A stretch of DNA of 41,566 nt from Bacillota bacterium (GCA_023434855.1 JAEYSJ010000081.1:1-41566); one strand, 5' to 3'; shown: positions 8,248-17,536, counted from the stretch's first letter. The notes: generated from the sequence alone by a model not told the origin. A program made the numbers and translations.

Positions 8248-8931
8248 TTATCCGTTAGCTTTACCCAGACGCCCGCAGGTCATCGTACCTTCACTGCAAT
8301 AGCCCGCGGTAATACAGGTTGGCCCGGCCTTCTCAAATAGCAAAGGAGCAGCCTGCCGCACTTTCTCCAGCATCAGTTCAGCCATATGCCGTATTTCCCA
8401 TTGGGCTCGCATACAGCAGCGGATCTGAAAAAAATGCAATAGCGTCCTGGCATTCATCGTCACAACAATTTTGGTTTCAGTAGCATTGGCCAGACAATAT
8501 CTGGCATCCTCCCGGGGCACCCCTAGAGCGGCAAGTTCATCATAAGTGTCTCGAATATTGTCCATCAAAGCCAAATACTTTTCTTGGGCTTTCGGATTAT
8601 TAGCAATAGACGGCGGCAGAATATATTCAAAATCGTGTTCACCTACATAGCGTTGAGACTGCTGGGAGTATGAGGCTATACGATGTCGAACAAGTTGATG
8701 GGTCAATACCCGGGAAACCCCTTCAATGGCGAAAGTAAACACAGCATGCTCCAATGTCGAAGCATGTCCCATAGCAACAATCTTCTGCACAAGATTTGCC
8801 ACCTGATCAGCAGACATATCCACAGCTAACTGTTCCGCGCCTACCGGCGAATAACACAACCGCGCCGCCATCGCCACCGCCCGCTCAGGTTCCGGTGTAT
8901 GATACAATAATTTAACATTGGGTACCATCAT
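8248..8931 (-). CDS. thyX: Flavin-dependent thymidylate synthase ThyX
   Basis: Makes dTMP from dUMP using methylene-tetrahydrofolate and FAD/NADPH. The 227-aa protein carries the ThyX signature RHRxxSxxxxSxR exactly, at residues 82-94 (R82-H83-R84, S87, S92, R94). A second conserved block, [19 protein letters not shown], holds the folate/flavin-site residues. The start is an ATG pair at 8926-8931 that overlaps the mrnC stop, so translation is coupled to mrnC. ThyX is not part of the Bacillus version of this cluster. It is common in anaerobes, because it does not yield dihydrofolate. Confidence 0.96.
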   Translation of the reverse strand: MMVPNVKLLYHTPEPERAVAMAARLCYSPVGAEQLAVDMSADQVANLVQKIVAMGHASTLEHAVFTFAIEGVSRVLTHQLVRHRIASYSQQSQRYVGEHDFEYILPPSIANNPKAQEKYLALMDNIRDTYDELAALGVPREDARYCLANATETKIVVTMNARTLLHFFQIRCCMRAQWEIRHMAELMLEKVRQAAPLLFEKAGPTCITAGYCSEGTMTCGRLGKANG

Positions 8932-9440
8932 TTTTCATCCCCGCAATTCCTATCTTTATTTGTCATTTCCCGGGAAATAACAACGAAAGCGTGTTCAGCA
9001 ATTTCCGTCAAACGTTCACATTTACCGCTAAGAAATAAATGACCCAGTAATGACTCAAAACCGGTACTATATCGATAATCACCGACAGAAGCGCTTTTAG
9101 GTACGGTAGATTTTGCATTGCGTCCCCGCCGGACAATATCAATCTCGTTCTCTGTTAAATTAGGTTCAATCGCCCTATATGCCAGGGCCTGCATAGTAGC
9201 AGATACCATTTTGGCGTCATAAGTATGCAGTATTCTGACTTTATTTTGTTCATAGGATAAGAGCCTGGTTCGTACATATAAAGTAAAATAAGCATCTCCA
9301 ACATACGCCAGTACCAAAGGGTTAAGACGTTCGACCGGTATTTCATTATATTTTGCCGGCAGTGCACCGTCACCGGTACCCTGAGCGAAGGTATTCCCCA
9401 TTAAAAACTGAAAATGTTCAAATTTCAACGTTTTTTCCAC
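8928..9440 (-). CDS. mrnC: Mini-ribonuclease III
   Basis: Matures the ends of 23S rRNA (known in Bacillus). This 170-aa protein has only the RNase III catalytic domain without a double-strand-binding domain. The signature [18 protein letters not shown] (~41-58) includes the catalytic Asp, and the conserved VRRGRNAK block and the second acidic motif region ([18 protein letters not shown]) follow. The GTG start at 9438-9440 lies inside the end of cysS (16-bp overlap). The ~20-residue N-terminal lead before the domain is of uncertain extent. Its place directly after cysS is the conserved one. Confidence 0.92.
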   Translation of the reverse strand: MEKTLKFEHFQFLMGNTFAQGTGDGALPAKYNEIPVERLNPLVLAYVGDAYFTLYVRTRLLSYEQNKVRILHTYDAKMVSATMQALAYRAIEPNLTENEIDIVRRGRNAKSTVPKSASVGDYRYSTGFESLLGHLFLSGKCERLTEIAEHAFVVISREMTNKDRNCGDEK

Positions 9441-10867
9441 CTTACACCTTGCGGCGAATCTTCAAGTATAATTCCAACAGCGCCCAGACTGTCACGAATT
9501 TTATCAGCGGTTGCCCAGTCCTTATTTTTGCGGGCTTGTTGGCGGATTTCAATAATAATGTCCATTAGTTGACCCACTAGCTCGTCGCCACCCGCTACCT
9601 TTCCTTCCTTCTCCTGGGATAAAATGCCGATAATACCCGCCATTTCGAAGAAGGCGTCCCGGGCAGCCGCAAAAGCTGCCGAATTAAAGGGGACTTTCCC
9701 CGCCACTACCGCGCTATGGTATATATTAATTTCCCTGGCCAATCCAAACATTACGCTAATTGCCAGTGCAGTATTAAAATCATCATCCATGGCCGAACAA
9801 AAATCAGTTTTAGCCTGATTGGCGGAATTAAGCATAGTATCCGTCATTTCGCTTGATGCCGAGCCTGTCATATTTCCCAAATGAGTTAGGTTTTCTACCG
9901 CCGTACGCAAACGCTCCAAGCTTCGTCCGGCCTCATTTAGACGTTCATCGCTAAAGTCCAGCGGACTGCGATAATGAGTGGATAGAATGAAGAAACGCAA
10001 CACTTCAGGCGGATAGTGAGCCAGTATATCTTTAACCAGAAAAAAGTTCCCCAAGGACTTACTCATTTTTTCTTCATTAACCGTGATGAAACCGTTATGT
10101 AGCCAGAAGCGCACAAACGGCTCTGTCCCCGTGTAAGCTTCCGATTGAGCAATCTCATTTTCATGATGGGGAAAAATTAAGTCGCTGCCGCCACCATGAA
10201 AATCAAAGCTATTACCCAAATATTTTAATGACATAGCCGAACATTCAATATGCCAACCCGGACGTCCCGGCCCCCAGGGACTTTCCCAGGCTGGCTCCCC
10301 TGGCTTCGCGCTTTTCCACAAAGCAAAATCCATCGGGTGATTCTTCCGTTCATCAACATCGATCCGCGCCCCCGCCTTCATATCCTCCAGGGTGCGACCA
10401 CTCAGTTTTCCGTACGTGATGAACTTAGAAACCCCATAATATACATCACCATCAATTACATAAGCATAGCCTTTGTCCACAAGCTTGCTGACTATATCAA
10501 TAACTTCAGCCATATGTTCCGACACCCGTGGATATAAGTCGGCCCTGCGAATATTAAGTTTATCCATTACTTCAAAGTATGATGCTATATACCGGTTAGC
10601 GATAACATCCCAGGTCACGCCTTCGGCATTAGCCGCCTTTATAATTTTATCATCCACGTCCGTAAAATTCTGCACATGAAAAACTTGCAAACCCTGATGT
10701 TCCAAATATCTTTTAATCACATCCCAGGTAATAAATGGACGGGCATTGCCAATATGCGGGTGGTTATACGGAGTTACACCGCACACATACATCTTGACCT
10801 TACCAGGTTCGCCTGGTGTAAATATTTCCTTTTGCCTGGTAAGGGTATTATAGACTCTTAGATTCAC
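9425..10867 (-). CDS. cysS: Cysteinyl-tRNA synthetase
   Basis: Class I aminoacyl-tRNA synthetase, 480 aa, that charges tRNA-Cys. Visible motifs are the N-terminal zinc-ligand Cys in [16 protein letters not shown] (the HIGH motif as HIGN), ECSAMS and HHENE zinc ligands at mid-protein, and KMSKS in [10 protein letters not shown]. The C-terminal DALR-type helical domain begins after [10 protein letters not shown]. The start is GTG at 10865-10867, overlapping the cysE stop by 4 bp with an AGGGGAG site inside cysE. As the second gene behind the cysteine T-box, its expression should rise when tRNA-Cys is uncharged. Confidence 0.97.
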   Translation of the reverse strand: MNLRVYNTLTRQKEIFTPGEPGKVKMYVCGVTPYNHPHIGNARPFITWDVIKRYLEHQGLQVFHVQNFTDVDDKIIKAANAEGVTWDVIANRYIASYFEVMDKLNIRRADLYPRVSEHMAEVIDIVSKLVDKGYAYVIDGDVYYGVSKFITYGKLSGRTLEDMKAGARIDVDERKNHPMDFALWKSAKPGEPAWESPWGPGRPGWHIECSAMSLKYLGNSFDFHGGGSDLIFPHHENEIAQSEAYTGTEPFVRFWLHNGFITVNEEKMSKSLGNFFLVKDILAHYPPEVLRFFILSTHYRSPLDFSDERLNEAGRSLERLRTAVENLTHLGNMTGSASSEMTDTMLNSANQAKTDFCSAMDDDFNTALAISVMFGLAREINIYHSAVVAGKVPFNSAAFAAARDAFFEMAGIIGILSQEKEGKVAGGDELVGQLMDIIIEIRQQARKNKDWATADKIRDSLGAVGIILEDSPQGVRWKKR

Positions 10868-11532
10868 TTCTTAGCCAGCTCCCCTTCTAATTGTACTACG
10901 CGTTGTTCAAGGCGTGCCATGTTACGCTGCATGCAAAACATCATCTCAGCCACCGGATCTGGCAGGTTGTTGTGTTCCAAGTCAACATCATTACCGGTCA
11001 CCGAACATATTTTTTTGCCATCATGCCATACTATTTTACCCGGAATGCCTACTACAGTCGAATTAGGCGGAACCTCACGCAGCACTACTGAACCTGCGCC
11101 AATTTTAGAATTGTCACCTACTTTGAAAGAGCCCAGCACCTTTGCCCCGGTAGCTACTACGACATTGTTCCCGATAGTAGGATGACGTTTGCCCTTTTCC
11201 TTGCCTGTACCGCCTAATGTTACCCCTTGATATAGGGTAACATTGTCCCCAATTTCAGCAGTTTCTCCAATTACTACTCCAGTCCCATGATCAATAAACA
11301 ATCCTTCACCAATGGTGGCCCCGGGATGGATCTCAATACCTGTCAAAAAACGGCCAAAATTGGAGATCATTCGGGGTAAAAGCACCCAGCCACGTTTGAA
11401 TAGGTAATGACTTATGCGGTGCAGCCAGATGGCATGTAAACCGGAATAACATAATAATACTTCAAAAACACTTTTCGCTGCCGGATCGCGTTCAAATATT
11501 ACCGCTATATCCTTTTTTATCCGCGTAAACAT
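10864..11532 (-). CDS. cysE: Serine O-acetyltransferase
   Basis: Acetylates serine with acetyl-CoA, the first step of cysteine synthesis. The 222-aa protein has the N-terminal helical part ([17 protein letters not shown]) and a left-handed beta-helix of hexapeptide repeats with [23 protein letters not shown] and [16 protein letters not shown], all typical of CysE. The ATG at 11530-11532, with GGAGGGA 5-7 bp upstream, is chosen over a longer frame starting at 11586 that lacks a site. It is the first gene behind the cysteine T-box leader and is translationally coupled to cysS. Confidence 0.95.
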   Translation of the reverse strand: MFTRIKKDIAVIFERDPAAKSVFEVLLCYSGLHAIWLHRISHYLFKRGWVLLPRMISNFGRFLTGIEIHPGATIGEGLFIDHGTGVVIGETAEIGDNVTLYQGVTLGGTGKEKGKRHPTIGNNVVVATGAKVLGSFKVGDNSKIGAGSVVLREVPPNSTVVGIPGKIVWHDGKKICSVTGNDVDLEHNNLPDPVAEMMFCMQRNMARLEQRVVQLEGELAKK

Positions 11533-11746
11533 ATTTTTCCCTCCTAAATACTCTGCGTATAAATCACAAGGGCGTTTCCAAACCATTAATATTAACTGGC
11601 CGAATTTATATATTGATATTCATCTACATCACTTATGGTTCTAAGAAAAACGTTCCGTTTTCAAACAGTGAAAAACAGAAACCTCATTTGTCAGAAACTT
11701 TAAAGTCAGATACAGTAAAAAAGCCCTGCAATAATGGGTTATAAAA

Positions 11747-11778
11747 CAAAAAGCCACCTCTCATACAGAGACGGTGGC
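11747..11778 (-). terminator. Regulated terminator of the cysteine T-box
   Basis: Stem GCCACC-GTCTC / GAGA-GGTGGC followed by TTTTTG on the minus strand. The 5' arm overlaps the end of the T-box sequence, as expected for mutually exclusive antiterminator and terminator. Confidence 0.85.
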
Positions 11779-11856
11779 CGTGGTTCCACTCTGCTTGGGC
11801 ATAAAAACATTGCCCCACTTCAGACTGCATGTAACGGCTGCCACCGAAATAGCCTA

Positions 11857-11980
11857 CAGTCTGTATAAAAACGCCCATCTGCGTCGTTGCTCCCGCGAAC
11901 GCTCACTTACCGTACGAACCAAGTACGCCTTCGTTCGCGTTCTCGTCACGCCTAGCATCTGAACATTTTTATACAGCCTC
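11857..11980. repeat. Palindromic repeat family C, inserted in the T-box leader
   Basis: Outer arms CTGTATAAAAA (11861-11871) and TTTTTATACAG (11966-11976) are perfect inverted copies. A second pair CGCGAACG/CGTTCGCG (11894-11901, 11932-11939) lies inside. The edges CGCCCATCTG and ATCTGAACATTTT recur at 12121-12157 and, diverged, at 32223-32325. No coding capacity. Confidence 0.8.
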
Positions 11981-12120
11981 AAGAATTACCTTCAGCTATT
12001 CTGTTCCTGGGTGCATTTTGGCGAATCATAACCCGGTATGGCTTACAGCCTGGGGCCACACCTCTCTGAGGGCAGAGTACTCGCTTACTTCTCCCATTCA
12101 TCACATTTCATCAGAGTCTA

Positions 12121-12157
12121 ATTCAAAACGCCCATCTGAACATTTTGAATCAGCCTC
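12121..12157. repeat. Palindromic repeat family C, short copy
   Basis: ATTCAAAA and TTTTGAAT (12121-12128, 12143-12150) flank CGCCCATCTGAACA, ending in CAGCCTC. It equals the two ends of the 11857-11980 element joined without the ~85-bp centre. Confidence 0.7.
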
Positions 12158-12171
12158 TTTATTTCAATGTT

Positions 12172-12192
12172 GCGTGTTTTTCAAAAACACGC
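12172..12192. other. Perfect hairpin between gltX and the cysteine leader
   Basis: A 10-bp perfect stem GCGTGTTTTT/AAAAACACGC with a single-base centre. No T run follows on the minus strand, so it is not a clear gltX terminator. It would sit at the very 5' end of the cysE transcript if the promoter at 12201-12231 is used. Confidence 0.5.
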
Positions 12193-12200
12193 TCGAATAT

Positions 12201-12231
12201 ATTTTAGCTACATTTTATATGTTTTTGTAAA
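12201..12231 (-). promoter_or_regulatory. Possible promoter of the cysE transcript
   Basis: -10 TAAAAT (12201-12206) with -35 TTTACA or TTACAA 18-19 bp upstream on the minus strand, between gltX and the T-box leader. The spacing is somewhat long. Confidence 0.4.
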
Positions 12232-12263
12232 TAATTATACTAATGGTAATTATAGACTGTCAA

Positions 12264-13727
12264 TTATATTTTGGCCATCGTTGCTTTGATCCGGGCCAAT
12301 GTTCTTTCCTTGCCAATAATAGGTATAATGTTAATAAGCTCAGGACCATGCATCTTGCCGGTAAGCGCCACACGAACAGGCATAAACACCTTTTTCCCGC
12401 CAACTTTAAGCTCCTTGGTAATGCTTTTTAGGACAGCTTGAACACTGATGGCATCAACATTTTCTAATGTTTCCATTTTGCCGCAGAATGCTTCCATAAC
12501 CTTGGGGATATCTTCGTCGAACAACACCGCTTTTGCTTCCTCATTCTCAAGTTCAACATTGTCAGTGAAAAAAATATCAGCATGATCGACCACTTGTGCT
12601 GCATAACTAATATACTCCTGTACCGCTGCCACCACTTTCACCAGCCAGGCCTTTTCATCAGTTGTCAGTCTACTGTTAATATAGCCGGCAGCTTCAAGAT
12701 GAGGCAAAGCAAGCTCAGTAACTAACTCAGGGCTGGCTTTCTTAATATAGTTTGCATTAATCCAGTTAAGTTTATCAATATCGAATACCGCCGGGTTCTT
12801 GGCAACTCGTTCCATAGAAAACTGCTCAATCAGTTCGTCTGCCGAAAAAATCTCCTGTTCACTTGACGGCGCCCAGCCAAGTAGAGCCAGAAAATTAACA
12901 ATAGCTTCCGGCAAGTATCCCAGTTTGCGATACTGCTCTACCGAGGTTGCACCATGGCGTTTACTCATTTTTGTACGGTCCTTGCCGAGAATAAGCGATA
13001 TGTGTCCAAATTCCGGCAGAACAAAGCCTAACGCCTTATATAGCAGAATTTGGCGCGGTGTATTAGACAGGTGCTCTTCCGCCCGAATAACATGGGTAAT
13101 ATGCATGAGAGCATCGTCGATAACAACTGCGTAATTGTATACAGGAATTCCGTCGGACTTCACTATGACAAAATCGCCAATGCCATTAGAATCAAAAGTT
13201 ACTGTATCTCGCACCATATCTTTAAAAATAATTTGCTTATTTTCCGGTACGCGAAACCTTACTACCGGTTTTCGGCCTTCAGCAGCAAAGCAAGCCTTAT
13301 CTTCTTTGCTCAGATTAGAACAGCGCCCCATATAACGGGGGGTTTCCCCCTTTGCCATCAAAGCCTGTCTTTCGGCTTCCAGCTCTTCTTCGCTGCAGTA
13401 GCAGTAATAAGCCTGGCCGTTAGCCAAGAGCTCATCCGTATACTTACGGTATATATCCAACCGTTCTGTCTGGCGATAAGGTCCGAAGGGGCCGCCCAAA
13501 TCAATACCTTCATCCCAAGTGATACCCAGCCATCTAAGAGATTCTTTAATATTTTCTTCAGATTCTTTGCTCGAACGTTCCAAGTCGGTATCTTCAATTC
13601 TCAGAATCAGTTTACCGCTATATTTTTTCGCCAATAACCAATTGAACAGCGCAGACCGTGCTCCCCCGATATGGAATGGTCCGGTCGGGCTTGGCGCAAA
13701 CCGAACCCTAAGTTCTTGTTCTGACAT
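12264..13727 (-). CDS. gltX: Glutamyl-tRNA synthetase
   Basis: Class I synthetase, 487 aa, charging tRNA-Glu (and possibly tRNA-Gln, as in most Firmicutes that use GatCAB; this is inferred). HIGH motif in FAPSPTGPFHIGGARSALF (~11-29), KMSKR in DRTKMSKRHGAT near residue 250, and a CYC...C pattern around residues 100-130 like the zinc-binding insert of E. coli GluRS. The C-terminal anticodon-binding helical domain follows. ATG at 13725-13727 is preferred with GGAGGA 7 bp upstream; an adjacent ATG at 13728-13730 is possible. It has its own promoter at 13787-13816 and is separated from cysE by the T-box leader. Confidence 0.96.
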   Translation of the reverse strand: MSEQELRVRFAPSPTGPFHIGGARSALFNWLLAKKYSGKLILRIEDTDLERSSKESEENIKESLRWLGITWDEGIDLGGPFGPYRQTERLDIYRKYTDELLANGQAYYCYCSEEELEAERQALMAKGETPRYMGRCSNLSKEDKACFAAEGRKPVVRFRVPENKQIIFKDMVRDTVTFDSNGIGDFVIVKSDGIPVYNYAVVIDDALMHITHVIRAEEHLSNTPRQILLYKALGFVLPEFGHISLILGKDRTKMSKRHGATSVEQYRKLGYLPEAIVNFLALLGWAPSSEQEIFSADELIEQFSMERVAKNPAVFDIDKLNWINANYIKKASPELVTELALPHLEAAGYINSRLTTDEKAWLVKVVAAVQEYISYAAQVVDHADIFFTDNVELENEEAKAVLFDEDIPKVMEAFCGKMETLENVDAISVQAVLKSITKELKVGGKKVFMPVRVALTGKMHGPELINIIPIIGKERTLARIKATMAKI

Positions 13728-13786
13728 CATACATTCCTCCAGACATCTCAAGTGCATACCAAAACACTCTATGTATTAACCCTTAC

Positions 13787-13816
13787 ATTCTAGCAGATTT
13801 TACTAGAAGATGTAAA
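13787..13816 (-). promoter_or_regulatory. Sigma-A promoter of gltX
   Basis: -35 TTTACA (13811-13816) and -10 TAGAAT (13787-13792) with an 18-bp spacer on the minus strand, ~50 bp before the gltX start. Confidence 0.7.
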
Positions 13817-13827
13817 GAAAACCGTTT

Positions 13828-13940
13828 CGCGGCTATGGGAATACGGCTAACCACTCCGTGTCCTCCGCGTACTCCGTGGTTCAAGAATGCTGGCACCTGG
13901 CTGACAACGCCCAAATACTTATGCGTTCTTATACTATTAG
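13828..13940. repeat. Composite palindromic repeat, family B, short copy
   Basis: Matches 1081-1345 in the left flank (CGGCTAACC) and the right flank (GGTTCAAGAATGCTGGC through CTTATACTATTAGAAA), but has only one CTCCGTG...CTCCGCG arm and no long centre. It reads as a deletion derivative or solo form of the same element. It abuts the gltX -35 box. Confidence 0.7.
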
Positions 13941-13967
13941 AAAAGCGCCTGGTCACAGGCGCTTTTT
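13941..13967. terminator. Bidirectional terminator after the small secreted-protein gene
   Basis: AAAAGCGCCTG / CAGGCGCTTTT stem with a GTCA loop. The arm overlaps the stop codon of the minus-strand gene. Confidence 0.85.
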
Positions 13968-14235
13968 ATTGATTATAAACTTTAAGCAAAAACATTCCAT
14001 TATCAACATCAGGGGTAATTATTGTTGTGTTAACACTCTTGGATCCTGATACCGGCTTGGCGCCATCAGCGAGCAAAGTCAACCGCCATACCATATGATC
14101 ATTATACCATAGTTCACCAAGTGTGGCACCGTCCTGGCGAATGATATTTATGTTAAATTTAAAGTCTGCTGCCATAACAGTACCAGGATATGCCAGCACA
14201 CATACCAGAATAAAGAGGCATAGTATTTTGCTCAT
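13966..14235 (-). CDS. Small secreted protein of unknown function
   Basis: 89 aa from the ATG at 14233-14235, which has AGGAGGGT upstream. Residues 1-22 form a signal peptide (hydrophobic CLFILVCVLAYPG, then VMAAD with a likely signal peptidase I site after AMA-like VMA). The mature part of ~67 residues has no cysteine, contains ELWYNDHMVWRLTLL and looks beta-rich. I do not recognise a family. It stands between ispDF and gltX with a terminator of its own. The strong ribosome site, signal peptide and terminator together make it a real gene. Confidence 0.75.
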   Translation of the reverse strand: MSKILCLFILVCVLAYPGTVMAADFKFNINIIRQDGATLGELWYNDHMVWRLTLLADGAKPVSGSKSVNTTIITPDVDNGMFLLKVYNQ

Positions 14236-14493
14236 AGCCAACCCTCCTTACGAATCTATTCACCTTAAGATGGAAACTGCTTATAAACCGCCATCTGCGG
14301 TGCCGTGCAGGCTAACAGTTCCTAAACCTTGCACCCAGAACGTGCGACTGCGTCCTCACTCCAACCGTTCAGGATAGATAATCGAACGACAGAGTCGTCA
14401 TCGCGTCCTTTATATTCCGGTTATAATATATAATATGTAATCTATGCCTTTCTTTTATTCGCCTTAACTGAGATTGTTTTGTAATGTATCGTT
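14236..14493. other. Intergenic region between ispDF and the small secreted-protein gene
   Basis: 258 bp with A/T-rich blocks such as TATAATATATAATATG near 14422 that may hold a promoter, and a small ACGAC/GTCGT hairpin near 14385. No terminator for ispDF is evident and no gene is seen. Confidence 0.4.
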
Positions 14494-15708
14494 CTATATA
14501 TGCACGATAGATACTACCGCGTAAGCGGCAATACCTTCCTGCCTGCCGGCGAAACCAAGCCCCTCGGTGGTTGTTGCTTTTACATTGACTTGTGTTATAC
14601 CTACCGCTAGTTCTCTGGCAATACTGGCATTCATTTCCGGTATATACAATGCGAGTTTAGGTTTTTGCGCAACTATGGTCGCATCCACATTATTGATCCT
14701 AAAGCCATGCTCCGCAAGAATCTCCTTCACTTTGGCCAACAGTCGCAAACTTGAGGCTCCTTCATAGGTTGGATCACTATCAGGGAAATGGCGTCCAATA
14801 TCCCCTAATGCGGCAGCTCCTAACATGGCATCTTTTATGGCGTGCAATAGCACATCGGCATCAGAATGTCCTTGTAGGCCATGAATGTACGGAATCTCCA
14901 CTCCGCCTAATATCAACCTGCGCCCCTCAACCAGCCGGTGCACATCATATCCTATACCGATACGCATTTCAGGTTCACATCCTCTGTCAACTTCGGGGCT
15001 AATCTTTCCACTTGCGACCGTATTTTCCTGCGACTCATTTAGTAATGCCTTTGCTACGGCAATATCTTCCGGTGTTGTAATTTTAATATTGCTATAACTT
15101 CCTTGCACTATTTTTACCTGCACCCCAAGGCGTTCAACCAATCCTGCATCATCTGTCCCTAAATAATCCTCTTCTGCTGCTTGACGGTAGGCCTGCCGCA
15201 GAATTCCGGCCTCAAAGGCTTGAGGAGTCTGTATTGCCCACAAAGTATGCCGCGCCGGCGTACCTATGACAAAGCCTTCCTTATCAACCGTCTTTATCGT
15301 ATCTTTAACCGGCACGGCTACCCCGGCTGCACGGTATCTACGTGCAGCAGCAATAAGCCTGCTTATCAGCTCAGGCTCGATTAATGGCCGCGCACCGTCA
15401 TGTACGAGAATAATTTCAGTTGACTCCGGAACCGCTTTGAGGGCGTTTCCAATAGAATATTGCCGTTCACTACCACCTTCAACAACTTGCCATCTCTTAA
15501 GTCCCGTCGCATTTGTCAGCATGGTCTTAACCATCTCTGTTTCATCCGCAACGGCTACCACTATTAGATTGTCCACTTCCGGACAAGACGACAACGCCAG
15601 CATACTGTAAATAAGCACCGGACGATTAAACAGGGGAATAAACACCTTGTTTATTCCCCTGCCCATACGTCTTCCCAGTCCGGCAGCAGCAACTATTGCT
15701 GTTACCAT
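14494..15708 (-). CDS. ispDF: Bifunctional IspD-IspF isoprenoid enzyme
   Basis: Two enzymes of the MEP pathway in one 404-aa chain. Residues ~1-228 are IspD (MEP cytidylyltransferase): nucleotide-binding [10 protein letters not shown] at 7-16, [13 protein letters not shown] near 100, and the C-terminal [15 protein letters not shown] ~20-residue linker follows. Residues ~248-404 are IspF (MECDP synthase): GIGYDVHRL with the DxH metal ligands, [15 protein letters not shown], and [14 protein letters not shown]. In Bacillus the same two genes are adjacent but separate. There is no frameshift or internal stop at the joint, so the fusion is genuine. ATG at 15706-15708, 3 bp after the yacL stop. Confidence 0.95.
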   Translation of the reverse strand: MVTAIVAAAGLGRRMGRGINKVFIPLFNRPVLIYSMLALSSCPEVDNLIVVAVADETEMVKTMLTNATGLKRWQVVEGGSERQYSIGNALKAVPESTEIILVHDGARPLIEPELISRLIAAARRYRAAGVAVPVKDTIKTVDKEGFVIGTPARHTLWAIQTPQAFEAGILRQAYRQAAEEDYLGTDDAGLVERLGVQVKIVQGSYSNIKITTPEDIAVAKALLNESQENTVASGKISPEVDRGCEPEMRIGIGYDVHRLVEGRRLILGGVEIPYIHGLQGHSDADVLLHAIKDAMLGAAALGDIGRHFPDSDPTYEGASSLRLLAKVKEILAEHGFRINNVDATIVAQKPKLALYIPEMNASIARELAVGITQVNVKATTTEGLGFAGRQEGIAAYAVVSIVHI

Positions 15709-15711
15709 AAA

Positions 15712-16830
15712 TTATGCTCCTCTTTCCATCAGCTTTGGTTTGGCAAAAATCATCCGACCTGCTGCCGTTTGCAAAACTGAAGTAACCAGCACACCAATAG
15801 TTTCACCGATATGCTTTTTACCACCGTCAACCACAATCATAGTGCCATCATCAAGATAAGCTACACCCTGACCAAATTCCTTACCGTCTTTAACTACATG
15901 TACCACCATTTCTTCTCCTGGCAGCACTACCGGCTTAACAGCATTTGACAGTTCATTTATATTTAACACTGGCACACCTTGCAGTTCGGCAACCTTATTT
16001 AAATTATAATCATTGGTAATAATTTTGGCTTTTAAAACTTGAGCCAATTTAACGAGTTTTGAATCAACCTCTGCTATATCTTCAAAATCCTGGTTGTTAA
16101 TTTGCACATACATGCCAAGCTCTTTCTGTATTCGATTTAATATATCCAGTCCGCGCCGCCCACGGTTACGTTTAAGTAAATCAGATGAATCAGCGATATG
16201 TTGCAATTCCTCCAGGACGAAGACAGGTATTACCAATGTCCCTTCAACAAATCCGCTTTGACAAATATCAGCAATTCTTCCGTCGATTATGACACTGGTA
16301 TCCAGAACTTTGTATTGGTATACTTCTGTCAGTTTATCTTTGGGCCTGTCTTTTCCCACCCAAGGGATTGACACAACCATCCCTAAAAATTCATCCCGTT
16401 TGCGTATAGCTAGATTTATACCCAAATACCCCAGAATAATACTCATAAATCCCGGCACATATTTACCAACAATAGGAATAGGCAAAAAAGCGGAACCTAA
16501 TAAATTAGAAATTATTAGTCCAACAGCTAGTCCTAAGGAACCTGCCAGCACATCATACACCGGCATCTTATTCAGCCTTGCTTCCAACCAGTATGTAAGC
16601 TGCCACAAGTGTTTAATAAAAAAGGGCGCTACCAAAAAACCCAGAACTCCACCCACTAGACCGCCAACGGCGAAGGATAAGATGGTAGTCATAGTAACAC
16701 CAAACACACCGCTGCGCAAAAACTCTTCACTAAGAAAAACAGTTAACAGTGGAATTATTCTATCAGTCATCATCAGTCCACCAATGGCTGACAGCACTGT
16801 TATCACAAAACGCAATACTCTATCCAGCAA
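15712..16830 (-). CDS. yacL: PIN/TRAM-domain membrane protein, YacL type
   Basis: 372 aa. Four hydrophobic segments lie in the first ~145 residues. A PIN-like nuclease domain follows (KVLDTSVIIDGRIADIC with Asp177 and Asp183, IPVFVLEELQ, IITNDYNLNKVA). A C-terminal TRAM domain (~310-365) begins near LPGEEMVVHVVKDGKE. RNA cleavage or binding is inferred from the domains; the cellular role of YacL is unsettled. I chose a TTG start at 16828-16830 because GGAGGTG lies 5 bp before it; the longer frame to 16890 has an ATG without a ribosome site. It is coupled to ispDF and keeps its Bacillus order. Confidence 0.9.
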   Translation of the reverse strand: MLDRVLRFVITVLSAIGGLMMTDRIIPLLTVFLSEEFLRSGVFGVTMTTILSFAVGGLVGGVLGFLVAPFFIKHLWQLTYWLEARLNKMPVYDVLAGSLGLAVGLIISNLLGSAFLPIPIVGKYVPGFMSIILGYLGINLAIRKRDEFLGMVVSIPWVGKDRPKDKLTEVYQYKVLDTSVIIDGRIADICQSGFVEGTLVIPVFVLEELQHIADSSDLLKRNRGRRGLDILNRIQKELGMYVQINNQDFEDIAEVDSKLVKLAQVLKAKIITNDYNLNKVAELQGVPVLNINELSNAVKPVVLPGEEMVVHVVKDGKEFGQGVAYLDDGTMIVVDGGKKHIGETIGVLVTSVLQTAAGRMIFAKPKLMERGA

Positions 16831-16965
16831 TTTTTCACCTCCCTCCACTCGAATATAATTAATTATAAAGGACTTTCCGCTTTCCCACAAGAGATTATAT
16901 ACATTATGAATTACAATTAATCCATAATGTGGAAAATCCTTCTCTTAGTATATCCCATCATTAAT

Positions 16966-16994
16966 AAAAAAATACGTCAGTTTCCTGGCGTATT
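16966..16994 (-). terminator. Terminator of carD
   Basis: AATACGCCAG/CTGACGTATT (one mismatch) with a GAAA loop, followed by seven T on the minus strand. The hairpin includes the carD stop codon. Confidence 0.85.
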
Positions 16995-17471
16995 TTCTTG
17001 GCATAGGGTAATTATCCATTCTTCCACACTAATAGCGTCCTTACCACACGCCAGAACCAATTCGCTTACGAGGATCTGTTTAGCTGTATCCAGCAATCTT
17101 CGTTCCCCTGTAGAAAGTTTCTTAGATTGATCCTGGATAATCAAATTTCTCACCACTTCGGCCACTTCATAAATACTGCCGGTTTTTATCTTTGATAAAT
17201 TAGCATTGAAACGCCTATTCCAACTGGTAGCAGGCTGTAATGGCGCAGTCTGCAAAATGCTGACTACTTTTTCGACTTCCCGTTCACCAATAACTTCTCT
17301 GAGGCCGATGTTTTCCACATTTTGCAGCGGAATCATAACCTTCATCCCGCCATACGGCATAGTAAGAATATAGTAAAGCTGCCGTTCGCCTAATACTTCA
17401 TGTTCTTCTATCGCCTCAATTACCCCGGCACCGTGCATAGGATAAACCACCTTATCCCCCACAGCTAACAT
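16977..17471 (-). CDS. carD: CarD-family transcriptional regulator
   Basis: 164 aa. The N-terminal Tudor-like domain that binds RNA polymerase beta (shared with Mfd) is clear: FxGDKVVYP-type VGDKVVYPMHGAGVIEAIE, then YYILTMPYGGMKVMIP. The C-terminal helical DNA-binding domain carries SWNRRFNANLSKIKTG, including the conserved Trp that stabilises open complexes in mycobacterial CarD. The role, tuning open-complex formation at many promoters, is known for the family and inferred here. ATG at 17469-17471 with AGGAGGTG. Two strong tandem promoters precede it, and its own terminator isolates it from yacL. Confidence 0.92.
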   Translation of the reverse strand: MLAVGDKVVYPMHGAGVIEAIEEHEVLGERQLYYILTMPYGGMKVMIPLQNVENIGLREVIGEREVEKVVSILQTAPLQPATSWNRRFNANLSKIKTGSIYEVAEVVRNLIIQDQSKKLSTGERRLLDTAKQILVSELVLACGKDAISVEEWIITLCQENTPGN

Positions 17472-17499
17472 TTTGCAGCACCTCCTGCCATTGCTTTAA

Positions 17500-17528
17500 A
17501 GTATACCACAAAACAATATTTTTGTCAA
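17500..17528 (-). promoter_or_regulatory. carD proximal promoter
   Basis: -35 TTGACA (17523-17528), -10 TATACT (17500-17505), 17-bp spacer, minus strand; ~30 bp before the carD start. Confidence 0.8.
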
Positions 17529-17536
17529 AAGTTTAT

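Larger units (their letters stand above)
11747..12110 (-). promoter_or_regulatory. Cysteine T-box riboswitch leader of cysE-cysS-mrnC-thyX
   Basis: On the minus strand, a stem I region (~12110-12001) is followed by the T-box sequence AGAGTGGAACCACGG (11778-11792), close to the consensus AGGGTGGNACCGCG. A terminator stem GCCACC/GGTGGC (11753-11758 with 11773-11778) and a T run at 11747-11752 come next. The likely specifier is TGC (Cys) at 12013-12015, followed by A as is usual. Uncharged tRNA-Cys would pair with the TGG of the T-box and prevent termination. A palindromic repeat (11857-11980) lies between stem I and the T-box, making this leader unusually long. Confidence 0.85.

Noticed and set aside
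1624..12192. Similar GTGTTTTT/AAAAACAC hairpins at 1627-1648 and 12172-12192 as a repeat family
   Set aside because: Similarity is limited to the stem; flanks do not match, so chance or convergent terminator-like stems are enough.
13050..13637. 195-codon plus-strand frame across gltX
   Set aside because: Antisense shadow of a fully conserved synthetase; no ribosome site.
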